In this document: piece by piece, positions 19,591 through 31,959 of the stretch
How the letters are laid out: each line of letters begins with the position of its first letter
How positions within the stretch are numbered: position 1 is the first letter of the stretch
Source of the DNA: Prinia subflava
Taxonomy: Eukaryota; Chordata; Aves; Passeriformes; Cisticolidae
Length of the DNA: 64,000 nucleotides
Direction of reading: 5' to 3'
NCBI RefSeq assembly: GCF_021018805.1
Contig: NC_086283.1
Coordinates: 63,070,182 to 63,134,181 of the forward strand
Notes under the pieces: model-generated
The model's database searches: none
What the model was told of the DNA's origin: nothing
Seen by the model: the letters and a program-made list of their open reading frames with translations, nothing else
Program-made: the position numbers and the translations under genes

Positions 19591-22167
19591 TATGTTATTC
19601 TTCTGTCATAGGGGTAAATATGAACACTGCAAATAACTAAACATGTAATTCATTCTACTTTGCAAGACATGGGTTGCAATTCCTCTGTCACAGATGTATT
19701 TGAAGCACAGTTACTGGCGTTTCTGGACTAATCTGGCCTGTAGCACAGTCTTTATTGCCGTTTCAATAAGGGTGCTACAGCAAGCACCATGAGCGCAGAG
19801 TGGTAGAATTCAGACCAGGGAGGGGTTTGCCTTTGATAATGAAGTGAAACCTTGAGCATTATGCCAGTGGGAGTGGGAAAGACAGTGCTCCATATACAAG
19901 CTTTGTAGAGAAAAGACTGCAGAACTAAAAGATCACACTCAAGAGTGCTTGAGAAAATAACTTTATCTTTTCAACTGTTCCTCCTACACTATACCTACAG
20001 CTGGTATGAGTCTGTTTTTAGCAAAACTGTGCCACAGAAAATCTATTATTCAATGTGTAATTAATGATATCTTTAATCAAAATACCTACTTATCATAGAT
20101 AAGCTTTCAGTTCTGAGGACCTTTGTCTTCTGAAGGATTAAAAGACCTTTGAAAATGTTTTGATCTTTCCATATAATATTTTTTCCCTCTTTTTCTTTGG
20201 TCATTATCTCCTATGATTTTTTTTCTGCCATTTGATATTTCTTTCCCAAAATGTATATTATAATCTATTTTCCTTTCCAATTATGTTTTTATCATCTTTC
20301 TTCTATTGTGTAGTTAAATCTGGAGGTTGGCCAGGGTATATTTTACAGTTTTTTTGCCATTTTCTTTTACTTTTTCTGCTTCTGCCTTATAATATCAGCC
20401 TGAAAATATGTTTTATGCTTTTAATACTTCTTTGTGTGTTACCTTATTTTCATCATTTGGATGTTTTGTTTTAATGATTATTTAAAGATTGATGTCAGCT
20501 TCTTTCTGGTAATTTGCTTTAGACATTATTTATACGGAATTGAGGACAAATTAAATTCTTGCAACTTCTGAGTAGCTGTCTTTCTGTACTGTAAACATCA
20601 TGTTGTTTATGCAATTGTATAAAGGAAAGCACTTATAGTAGGTCTACAAACAACCACAAAAGTACAAAAAAATTATCTCTATTCTTACCCTGCTTTGTCT
20701 CTATTCAGGCATATCATTCACCTCAGCTGCAAAAAAACTGCAGTTAGGTTCAGTAGTTTTTGGGTGGACTTTGGAAATGAAGTGGCCACTAGCTGTGGTC
20801 TGTGCATCAAGGTGTCTCTAGTTGTGACTTATTGGCGGAACAGGCAGAGATATTCCACAGCACCAAGTGCTAAAGATGGGATGTTGGCAAATTAGGTGGA
20901 TCAGTCACAATAACACCATTTTTAAATGTGATCCAACCTAGACAGAGACAGAACACAGGTATGAAAAGAAATTAGGAACAGGAAACCTTATATGATCCAA
21001 TTACATGACTGTCCATACGTTTCATAGTCTCAAAACTTGGAAGTCCTCCTGCAATTCTAAATTACTGGTTACCAACACAGTTTCTTCCTATCAGTCATAT
21101 GAGTCACTGTATTACCATTATGTTAAGTATATTAAAGTATAGAGTTAGTAGGTAAATGTCCCATTTGATTACATGTGTCATGTGCTTAGAGCTCATTTTT
21201 TATTCTATATTGAAAGAGGCGTAGTACGTAACACTGAAATTGGTAATAGTTATAACATTATTCTTCTTTTAAATGACTGTTCTTATTTGAATCCTTAAAT
21301 TCGAAAAGTAAATCACTTATACCATAATTTTTCAGTGTAAAATGTGTTACTTTTCACCTTCATAAGACAGAAAATTTTGCCATAAATAGCACCTAACTAA
21401 TTTTGAAAATTGGGTATTTGATTAATCTCCACAGTCTTAAGAAACACAGGTGTGGTTGTAGATGAAAATGATCATGAAAGACCTATGTGTTATTTGATCT
21501 TTCAAGTAAGTTTGGATTCTGGACCACTGATCTTGCATTACCTGTTTGAGCACTGCTCTGGGCAGCTAGGCATAGCACTTGTGCCTAGCACAGTGTGCTA
21601 TTTCATTAACAAACAAAATCTGAATCACTCCTTGATGCAGAAGCATCACAGCATCATACTGAGATGTCTGCAGAGTAGAGAGTAATAATAAACATGTTTC
21701 AAAGCTGTAATAGGAACAATGCCATATTTCCTCAGATCATTAATTCCTTATCTGGTGTGTGCATGCCTTCTAACCAGCCTCTTTTGTTTACTTAACGTTC
21801 ATCATTTTAGTCTCTGCACTGCATTCTTGCAGACTATACATGCAGATTAAAATTGCTGTGTTTACTGAGTTCCGGGAAAAGCACATATATTTGTTGAGAA
21901 AGAGAAAAGAAAATTACCATATAATTTTTACATTTAGAGCTTGGATTCTGACAGAAATGTAATGATCACAAACTTCATGCCACAGTTGTCTAGGCAGCTG
22001 TATTCTTCTCTTGACAATTACAGTTCTGCAAAATATTTTCTTCTTTCCTGGTGCTCTTTATTGTAAAAATAGGAAAGTTGTGGTTGTCACAGTTTACTCA
22101 GCATTTATTGCACCATTATAGATTGTATGTTTCTCAGATAGCTGTCCCACCATGACCTACTCAGACA
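19591..22167. other. non-coding AT-rich DNA
   Basis: A very T-rich patch lies at 20150-20480. There are no genes or clear transposon landmarks. Confidence 0.6.
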
Positions 22168-22742
22168 GCCATCTGTGGCAGTGTTTTAATTCAATTAGTT
22201 TATGGCATATGTTCTCTGTAAAAGTTCAGTTCTCTGTACCCTCACCCCCCCCTCATTAATATTCCTTTGTTCCTTCACTCTCCCTCACAGTGAGTTATTT
22301 TTAGCCCACATTTGTTAGATGTATCTGTTACCCTTCCCGCCTTTGTAACTCCCCTCCTACCCTCTCCTGATTAGTCCACGTTATGTATCCCCACCCCTGG
22401 GTCCCTCAGCAACTGTTCCCAGTTGGCTAGTGATAGCCAACCACTCCCCTTGCTCCTCCCAGCTAGCCCTAACAAAAACCCACTGCACCCTCCCTTCCTC
22501 GGCCAGTTCTGGGCTGAGGAGGTGTTTTTAATAAACCCTCTGTGCACTCAGAACTGACTCCTCCTTTCTTTCCACTGCCTGTCGCTTCAACACCGCTCAC
22601 AAGAGCCTCTCAGGGATAAGAACCCAAGGGAGTCAGCCCTGCCTGCGCTGCTTGCAGGCTGACCCCACTGAACGCCTGTCGCCGCGCCTGGGCTTGCCGG
22701 GGACAGAGTCGGTGGACTCTAGTGGGCACCGCGACAGCCATC
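22168..22742 (+). mobile_element. solo LTR with 6-bp target duplication GCCATC
   Basis: A 563-bp LTR (22174-22736) begins TGTGGCAGTG and ends CCGCGACA, flanked by GCCATC at 22168-22173 and 22737-22742. AATAAA lies at 22530-22535, after a pyrimidine-rich U3 with many CCC words, and the GC-rich end (22560-22736) fits R plus U5. U3 contains a perfect 8-bp hairpin, GTTGGCTA / TAGCCAAC with a 4-base loop, at 22422-22441. No internal genes are attached. The 6-bp duplication suggests an alpha/beta-like integrase. The family differs from the provirus at 10683. Confidence 0.82.
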
Positions 22743-23940
22743 AAACAAGCCATCTATTTGCTCATTTTAGTGTGATTTTTATGCCATTAGCATATGCCCA
22801 CTATGAACTGCAAACTAATTTTGTGCGAGTAGCTTAACAGCTGTTCACTAACCAGCAGCTTAGAGATCCTGATGGCAAACACCTAATCATACAGCTCCTG
22901 TATGGACTTCAGTGAAACTGCTGCCTGAAAAAGCAGGCAAACCTTTTCTCACATGGTAATATTTGTACTTATTAGAAATAACCTCTAGTTTTGGAGATGA
23001 GGGAATTTGAATGACATCAAAATAAGCCAAGTACCAAATTTCTGTACTGATTTGCCAACCTTCTGGATTGTATATTAGTACCGAGAATAGTGTTTTTGTG
23101 TCATGTGAAGTGTTGATTATGGATCCTTGGGTATTTAAGCAATAACGAAGATGCATCTTAGCATTCATTTTAAATAATAAAATTTCAGAGCAGTATTCGG
23201 TGTCTAATATCTCTAGTCCTCAACGAAGAGATAGTTTTTTACACCTAATATTTTTTTTAAATTTTTCTCATGCTCTTTGTTAGTGGTAATGGATTAAAGG
23301 TTGCAGAACATCACAACTCATAGCTTTTCCTAAAGAGGAGAAAAAAAAGATTTCTGCTTCTGTTAGGGTATGATTGACTTGGTAATTTTTACACAGATTT
23401 AATGTTGAGCTGGTATTTTTGAGGTGATTTTAATTACTGTCTTTAAAGACAGACCTCCTTAAATGCTTTATTGTTACCAAATAATCAGATTTATAATACA
23501 AAAGATTACATTAACAGTTAGTTTATGTTCTCCTGGTTATTAATTACAACTAGCGAGATTATATCTAATGAGAAGACATAGTTTTGATATGTGAAGATGC
23601 TTGTGTTGCTTCTGCCTTGCACATTGAGTCAGGGCTCTGATGCCTTTCTCACTCTTTCATTTTTGCTGGGGCTAAAGATGAGCTGTTCAGAGAGGCCTCA
23701 GGATGTCAGCAATCACGTCTACACTCCCACTGGAGATGAATACCCAACCACAAGAATTGAAACAAAGAACTGAAATCCTCATAAAAACCTGAAATCTTCA
23801 TGAAGACAAAACTATATATTTTTAGATTAATTTCAGCTGAGAACCACTAATTTCCAAACAATCTTCTCTTATGGAATTAAAACAAGATCAGTTAATATTT
23901 TAAATTATTTCTACCAATCACAATATTTCATGAATGGACT

Positions 23941-23963
23941 TTTTTTTCCTCCCCCCCCCCCTT

Positions 23964-23994
<31 letters not shown>
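23941..23994. repeat. C/T homopolymer tract
   Basis: A 54-base pyrimidine tract: a run of T, an 11-base C run (23951-23961), then over 30 T with a single C interruption. Confidence 0.9.
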
Positions 23995-26900
23995 GTGGGT
24001 AGCATGATGTGTTTTAGATACTGGTATATCTCTTGAGTCTGGCATGACAACTGTCAAGGTCATATCATGGTCATTAGCATGATAAATAGAGTGTTAGAGC
24101 ATTTGGAGAAGAGAGACTTGAATTTAATTTAAAGAGTAACAAAAAATATATGAAATTTTACTAATGAATCATTTCTTAAGGTATATAATGATAAATAGAA
24201 CATTTACTATGATATAAACTTTTATTATTAGAAATCAATACAGAGATCTATGAGCCCAAGAAATATGTCTTAATTTAGGTAAGAAATTAGAGGGGGAAAG
24301 TGGAAAAAAGTATGACAGTTTAACCTCATAAGATAAAAATGGCATTTTCTAATGACACCTATATGCTTTTATATTGTTTGCTAATAATACTAATATGGAA
24401 GGAAGACACTTTTCCATTTTGAATGTGTTTGACCACTATTGATGAAATGTAACTACAGAAAATCTTGCATGTTCTGATAGTCATCAAACACTGAATTGCA
24501 AATAAAGTGTTTGTATCTTGACCATGAAACAATTCACTTCTCTCACACCTTGTACAATGGCTGTACTATTTTTACTAAAAACTGATTTTCTGATTTAAGG
24601 GCTGATTTCCCATTTATGTATGACTGTTGCTGTAATTATAATGAATTATATCTTTCATGAGGAGATATGTACTTAAACGGTAACACTTAAACTAGGTTAT
24701 CAGTATAGTAATTTCTTTTTAAATAAATCCCAAATCCTACCAAAAACCCAAGCACAAGCAAATATACTCTGCCACTGATACATTATCCTTTTTCTCTCTC
24801 CATTTGCATTCTGTCACCACTTTTTCTCTCATTATTTGGAATGCAACTCACGTGGCTTTTTAACATATCCTTCAAAGGCCTCGTTACCTTCTACTTTAAT
24901 GTATAGCCATGTGAAAAATCCTTGGTAAGCCATTTTTATGCCTTTAATTTTCCATCACTTCTTCTGCCTTCTCACAGGGTTGAAAATTTTGTTCAAGAAT
25001 TGCTCATTTGTTCAAATGTTAGTATATAAAGAAAATGTTTCCTGAATTGATGATCCTATACAACTGGTGTTAAACTATTTTGGGTCAAATTCTAGCATTA
25101 CTGCAAATCCAAATAATCTCTGTCAAGGTCATAATATGGTGTGTTTTATTCTTTTCCTTATCTCCTCTTCCTGACTGGAGCTTTTTCATGCTTTTGGAGT
25201 AATGGTGTATTGGAGCAATTCACCTGGATTCATTTTAAGAGTCCCAGTACCAGCCCTGATCACATATATCATGCCTAATAGGGCTTAGAAATGTTTTGAA
25301 ATGGAAATCTACTTATAGTATTGTGACAGCCTTTCTAGAGCAAGTGTGGTGGCAATAGAGTAACAAAGATTTTCTATTCAGCAAGAAGAAAATCAAAGCG
25401 AGTTTCTTCCAGCTTTTTGTTATCTTAATTCTGTTTCAGACTAAATCTTGTCCATTCTTCATTGTCTGCAAAGCTCAAGAATGTAAAACTCATTATTACT
25501 TATCTCAATTTTCAGCACTGGCGCATCCATCCTCTGCTCTGAGAACATTTTTCTAATTACCTTTTTGTCTTCTGGACTCTCTTTCTCTGCCCATTTCCTT
25601 TTTGTAAGTATGGCACCTAATTGCTAGAAGAGAGGCCAGACACTGGCCCCCAACAGTCTCGAATACTTTTCTTTCCTTAAAAGACAGATCAGTACATACA
25701 GGCCAGTGATGACATAGGTGAGTCTGCACTAAATACACAAGAATCCTTGCCTCTTTCCAGACAAGGTGGCAGTATCTCTACATCTTTCCAAGACATCAGC
25801 TCCTTTCAGGACACTGTGCATAAGCCTTGTTTAGGTCCATGTCCCAGTAACAATGTTTGGTTAATTCCCAAGCTTGTGCTGCCTTTTGCCCAGAACAGGA
25901 GCGGTCAAGTTCTCTGAGCATGCAAAGGGCTCATTGACTCTGTTATGTCCTAGTAAAGGAAAACAGGGTTGTGGCAGAAACCACTGGCAGGGCTGAGAAA
26001 CTGAACAACCTGCTTCTCCATTCTATTACAATCTGTAAGTGGCTGTGCAGCTGGATATCCTAAAACAGGCACTAAAGTATTTGCTTAGGACTGGGATTTC
26101 AGGTGACTGGCTATTCAGGTGACTGATTGACTTAGCTAAGCAAGTTTACCAGAGAAATATTAAATTATATTCAGGCTGGTCCAGGGAAACAATAGGTCTC
26201 AGATATGGGACTCACAATGCTTGTTTCACAAAGCTGGTATTTGCATCTGTCTCTTTTAGCCTATTTTTCAAAATTGCCATGTGTCTGATGAAAAACAGGG
26301 GTTGATCCATCTCAAGGGACAGTATGTCTGAAGATATATAGATCATAAAAAAATGCCAATTTAAATTTCTGTGTTATATGTATTATTCAAAGGAGGGAAG
26401 AAAAGCTGAAGTTGCAAACTAGTTCTAGTGTTGCTGCTAGATTGCAGATGCATGAATCGTGAATCAGATTAGATAAAGAGGTTGGCAGAGAAATTGGCAG
26501 AGAAAGCAATACCCTAAAAGGGGGAAAAAACCCCCAACATTATTTCACATTATACTGAATTTCTAAATGACATTTATAATCTCTTCAAGTTTATCCTGTC
26601 CTGCCAGTGAAGGTATAAGACATCAAAGCTGAGTAAAACCTTCACTTATTCACCTGTGATATCAAATGAGGTGGTCATTGAAACTTACTGAATCATTAGC
26701 AGACGTGTTCTCAGGCAGTGTGATATGTATATATGCAAAAGTATAAAAGCAGATACTTGCTCAAAATTTCACATTCAGATGCCTGCCCTGTTCTCATGCT
26801 GGAGTGACTCCACTAAGACCTCCCTTTTATGTAGGTATTGCTGAGCATGGAAAGCAAAATATGCAGACTACAGGAATTTAAATAAGTATGCATATATCTA

Positions 26901-27954
26901 TATATAACCTGATTAGGAAGGATATGATACCTTGGATTTTCAAGACAGTTGTGAAATATGTAATTTAATTTCTAAAGAAGCTTTAAATGGTCCAACACAA
27001 GGAAGTAATTCACCCAAAAACTAGCACCTTTTTGGCATGCTTAGCAAGTGACTGACCACTAGTACAGTAGCGAACCTCCACTACTCATCAGTCTAAGGGG
27101 CATTTTTTGCACTGAAAAATGGCAAGTTCTCATAGGTAGAAGATTTCATTTAATTCCAACTAAAAGGAAAAATTAGGAGAGGCAAGCAACAATATGTTGA
27201 TGGTTTTCATTCTACTTACATGTATGTTTTCCCTAATATTTGCCTGAGGCATCTCTTCCTTTTGTTCTTCAGTAGATTTCAGAAGGTTTCTGACTTTTTC
27301 TGTGGTTGAGAAAAAAGGCTATATGTGGAATTTTCCCACTGGAAAAATTATCTTTCTTTTGGTAAGGCAAATATGTCGTATTCTACAAACTTTATATTGA
27401 TCTTTGAAAGTAGTATTTGATATTCTATGAAAAATAATTGACAACAACTCATGCTGCAATACATGTGTTTTGTCATTAAAAAATTGACTGTTTTCAATAT
27501 TCCAGTTGATATTTGAGGTGTAGGACTCAGGATTTTCATCTGTAGAAACACTGTTCTGACTGGCATTGTATTATGACAAATCAGACAACAGAGCAGGTTG
27601 AAAAGGTGGACTCCAGTGATTTCCAGCTGAATAAATTCAGTGATGATAATTTAGACCAGTTGGTGGTTAGCTTCATAGGTTTAATGTATCTGTTTTTATT
27701 TCCCATGTTCTCAGCTCAGGGGCTGTTTTATTAAGAGCCAGCTAAAATCACACTGTTCATACATGAGAGATTTTGTTATATATGTAGTATTGCACAAAGT
27801 GGACTAAAAGGTACTAGGAGATTTCACAATGAGACTGGAACGTAGAACAGTACTTCTTACTTCTCTTTCAATATTTTTACTGAAATTTGAAGACCTTCAG
27901 AAGTGAATGTAAGCTACTGGTATTATCGATCAAACTGTGTTAAACAAGACATTG

Positions 27955-28045
27955 ATGTTGTTTACAAATAGGGAAATCAAGGCACAAGGAAGGGATAACT
28001 GGGCGTCATCAAGGAAACAAAGACCAGAAAGGTATGCAGTTGGAA
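27955..28045 (+). repeat. possible MIR-like SINE relic
   Basis: 'tacaaatagggaaatcaaggcacaaggaagggataa' resembles the MIR core in the same way as the segment at 2705. Short and diverged. Confidence 0.35.
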
Positions 28046-29799
28046 TGTAGTTATCCAATTTTTTATTTTAAACTCGGCCAGTCATTTGCTCTTAACCATA
28101 CAATCCACCCTTATTCACATGGCACATGAGTGCGTTGAGGAAAGATTTGGAAAAGGTCATTAAACTGAGTTGATAAGGCTAAGGAGGAATTGACATATAA
28201 AGTAATATTAAAATTACATTTTGTGACACTATCATAAGCTGCTTTTCAGGAATTTGCCACTGACCCAGGAGTTCAGGTATTTCAGCAATTTTTCTACATA
28301 CTTCCAAGAAATTGCACGAAGCCATTTAGCTTTGGTCCTGCCAAGTGTTACCAATCTTTCTTAGCAGGTATTAAAATAGTGTTGAGAGGAAGAGAAGCTG
28401 GCAGTGTGGGAGACAGAAATGACATTAGCTGTGCTAAAAAGCAGGTTCTTAAAATTCTTATAGCTCAAAATCTGAGTTTCAGAATACACAGCTTTTTGTT
28501 CTGCCTGCTGATGATCAAGCAAATTTTGTACCTGGGAAAGATAAACAGGATATTGAGGTACCATGATAGGCTATACTTAGGCTATTCCTCATTTCCTCTG
28601 GATGTCTGCAGTTAAATAAGTAAGAAAAGAAGATATCTCTCCTTTGTGTAGGTGAATCTGTTTGTGCTTAAAAATATATATTAATGAAACTACCTTCCTC
28701 AAAACCAACTAGTAAACATAAATAAATAGCTCCAAGAACTCACCAGCTGCTGATGTTGCCAAAGGGAAAAGAAATTATATTCATTTTAGCTGAGCACAGG
28801 ATTATGGTTTGAATAAATCATCTTTCAAACTATCTTTTTTTTTTTTTCTGACATGACTTTCAGGAAAAACTTTAAAAGAAAAAATTAACTTGCACTTACC
28901 CTCTGACAACAGTGTGCATTACAATGATTGAACTTCATTAACAGAATTGTTTGCCAGTCCTATTTGTCATTCTTTTGACAACTCTGGCATAAATATTTAA
29001 TTTAATTTATGTTCCAAATTAAAAAAAGTCTCTATAAAGGCAGAGCAGTACATGCCCACTATGAAAAAAATGGTGCTTATATATTGCTGTGTTATTCCCA
29101 GTGAAACATCTCTGTATGAAATCTGACTGTTCCCTTATAGCCTGAAGTTTAAACTGTTTCCTAACTGTGGTGGGCTGAAGGACAAAGCCTGGAGAGTTGG
29201 AAAAATGCACCAAGAAGTGAAACAGTTGCCTATCATTGGAATTTTTTTCTTCAGGCAAGGATGCTTTTCTTGTCTTTAACATGATATTTCATTACATTTC
29301 TGTAAAAGCAGACAGAAAAATGATCTTTTTTCTGTCTAAACTTGGGGGTTAATGTATCCCTAATACAAGACCAGGGATGATAGTGAATTTCATATATAGT
29401 TCATTCAGCTTGCATGTCAAAATACCTAAGTCCCAGGAGCAGTAACAAAGTACCCATTTTTTAGGGCTTTTTTTTTTGTTTGTAACCACATTGGATTCAT
29501 GCCATTTTTTTCCTAAATAGCACTGAATTCTCCAACATCTTCTATTTATATAATTTCTTGAAATTCATAATATAAAAATTCTGCAATTCAAATCCTGTAT
29601 AATCCTGAGTTCTCAGTGTGTACAAGGACTTTATCCATACATACAGTTTTTCTGTCAATTTTCTTTTAATATTTTAAGTGAAGTCACACTTTTCATTCAT
29701 AATGACTGTTCCTTGTGACATATAGGGGTATGAATGTGAGGCATCAGAAGAATGAAAATTCAATAGTCCTGACAATGGGACTGTAGAAATGGTTCTGCT

Positions 29800-30070
29800 T
29801 CAGGAACCTGGAGATATCCTTTCAGGACCAGAAGGGAGCCTACAAGAAAGGTGGAGGGAGACTACTTACAAGGACATGAAGTGACAGGACAAGAGGAAAT
29901 GTCCTCAAAGTAAAATATTAGATATTAGAAAAAAACCTGTTTACTGTGAAGGTGGTGAGATACAGGAACAGGTTTCCCAGAGAAGTTGTGGATGCCCTAT
30001 CCCTGGAAGGCTGGTTTGGATGCAGTTCTGAGAAACTTAGACAAGTGGAAGGTGGCTTTGTGGGAATACC
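29800..30070 (+). mobile_element. CR1 LINE 3' end fragment
   Basis: CR1 landmarks in order are 'aagtgacaggacaagaggaaatgtcctcaaagt', 'attagatattagaaaaaaacctgtttactgtgaaggtggtgagatacaggaacaggtttcccagagaagttgtggatgcc', and 'tccctggaaggctggtttggatgcagttctgag'. It is 5'-truncated and non-functional. Confidence 0.9.
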
Positions 30071-31367
30071 CTAAGCAAAGGAACAGAGAGGTAACTTCCC
30101 CTTGTATGCAAAACACCACTGCAGCATGACTCCATCAACAGACCAACTATTTCTACAGCTACATCCAGTAAAACCAACAAAGCTGCAGTAGTTTGGCAGT
30201 AACTCTTGGCATAAGAGGGTATTAATGTTAGAAGACTCTTCTGTGCAAATTTTAGATTGGCTGCTATTTGATATGCCTTTCAGTCATTCACAGGAACCAC
30301 TTATGTTTTAAAAGTCTTGTTGAATTTACTTCAAAGGTATTTCACATTGCAGAATTTGCAATGAAATATTGCATTTTGTTTCAAGGGTGCTTGCTAGTTT
30401 CTTTTGTGCATGACTCCTCAAGTATTCATTTCCTTAAAATATGATTTAATTTATACAGAACAATATTAAGTGCTGATTTGACAATCTTACGTATTCAGCA
30501 TTTAAATATCATATTATGACCAGTAAAACCTGAGACAAAGAGATTATTTTGATGGTTTTGAATTAGTTTGTTTGTGACAGGAAGGTAAATGGTACTTTCA
30601 AAGGAGTTGTATATATATGTATAGTTGTGGTTATTTACAAGTTCTTAATAAAATCATTTAGATAAGGATAGATGACAAAGCCAGCTGTTCTATAAGTTAT
30701 TACTGAAGGATTTCTTTTAAGGATATGATAGGGAAGCCTTCCCAGTCTAGGTCTTAGCTCTGGCCAGGCTATGGCCTCGACTGGCATGGGAAAGTACGCC
30801 ATCAAAACCAGGTGTTTCTGTGCTAAAATTGGAAGCAAGTCACTTTGACTAGCTAATTTGGCTTTGCAGAAGCTGGACCACTTTCCATTGAGATAGTCAA
30901 GGAAGCCTTGTCCGGAGAAGGCTCTCCAAGTCCTCACTGTGAAATGAAGGTCCCTTGTCAGATCCTGGGTGACAGCAAAGCATATAAGCAGCTGCAAGTT
31001 TCACCTTGTTAACTTTGTTCACGATTAAAATATGTTTAAGTTATTACTGCTCACACCAGAAAGAAGGCTCGTGATGCTATTGAGCACTGGTTCACCTGTT
31101 TTGCCACTCTGAGCTGTCCCAACACCACCAGTTCATAACTTCTTGCAGCAGTAGGGTGCATCTCCCAATGCAAGAATTCCCCACTCTCCCACAGAGCAAA
31201 AGCCTCATTCAAACTAAGCTCATGGCAGGCACACTGGCCTGTGGATATGGGTTCCATCACAGTGTATGTGACCTTTTGTCACACCATCCTGATGTAGTTG
31301 CTATATTACAGGCACACCTTAGAGTTTTTGAAAAGTTGTTACAGTTATTATTGTTGTCACTGTTATT
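30071..31367. other. unidentified DNA upstream of an LTR, possible retroviral 3' remnant
   Basis: From about 30700 the sequence is richer in GC than its surroundings and runs into a polypurine tract and LTR. The + frame 31156-31389, which has no stop, ends in a leucine-rich hydrophobic stretch followed by basic residues, which could be the tail of a retroviral env. No CX6CC, enzyme motif or other diagnostic sequence is visible, so this remains a guess from position. Confidence 0.3.
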
Positions 31368-31384
31368 AAAAAGAAAGTGGGAGA
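31368..31384 (+). other. candidate polypurine tract of a second ERV
   Basis: AAAAAGAAAGTGGGAGA, purine but for one T, immediately precedes the LTR-like sequence at 31387, suggesting that some internal retroviral DNA survives upstream. Confidence 0.5.
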
Positions 31385-31386
31385 TA

Positions 31387-31927
31387 TGAGATACCAGGTT
31401 GTGTTTGTTACACGTGTTGATGGTTATGTTTACCAGAAAGCCCTGTGTCCGGGCACAGCAGCAGGCTGGCCAGTGAGAGATCAGCTGGGGGATGAGAGGC
31501 AGTTGTGGGGAGAGACGTGTGGACAGCATGTGAGCCGGAAGCTGATTGGGTGGTGAGATGCATGGATAGCATGTGAGCCGGAAGCTGATTGGGTGGTGAG
31601 ATGCATGGATGGCATGTGAGCCAGAAGCTGATTGGGTGGTGAGATGCATGGATGGCATGTGAGCCAGAAGCTGATTGGGTGGTGAGATGCATGGATGGCA
31701 TGTGAGCCAGAAGCTGATTGGGTGGTGAGATGCATGGATAGCATGTGAGCCAGAAGCTGATTGGGTGGTGAGATGCATGGATAGCAGCACTGCATCTGAG
31801 CAGCCAATGGGTGGTCTTCCTCTGTTAATTTTTGGGTATGTCCAGAGGAAATGAAAGATATATAAAAAAGGTGGTTTTTACAATAAATAGATTTCCTTCA
31901 CATGTACAAGGATGTCCGTGTCCCCCA
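31387..31927 (+). mobile_element. LTR with tandem-repeat U3 (truncated ERV)
   Basis: LTR-like sequence follows a polypurine tract. It has a TATA box (TATATAAAAAAG, about 31859-31870) followed 21 bp later by AATAAA (31882-31887), the compact arrangement also seen in the LTRs at 35047 and 45128. U3 contains six 43-bp tandem repeats (31514-31771). The 3' boundary is uncertain (31927-31960) and no target duplication could be tested. Confidence 0.65.
31514..31786 (+). repeat. 43-bp minisatellite, six full units, within an LTR U3
   Basis: Full units start at 31514, 31557, 31600, 31643, 31686 and 31729, with a partial seventh from 31772. Units differ at a few sites: GCCGG in units 1-2 versus GCCAG in 3-6, and GATAGC or GATGGC in the first half. 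Each unit holds GATTGG, the complement of a CCAATC box. Because 43 is not a multiple of 3, long - strand open frames here are by-products of the repeat. Confidence 0.95.
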
Positions 31928-31959
31928 TTGCTAGAATTCTGTGATCTTTCCTAGGTTGC

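Larger units (their letters stand above)
22743..29799. other. non-coding AT-rich DNA
   Basis: No gene is supported over 7 kb. Contents worth naming are a pyrimidine tract at 23941-23994 and a possible MIR-like relic at 27955-28045. The rest is AT-rich with only short chance open frames. Confidence 0.6.

Noticed and set aside
31257..31807. Repetitive - strand open frames up to 177 codons
   Set aside because: Produced by the 43-bp array, a non-multiple of three that leaves all frames open.
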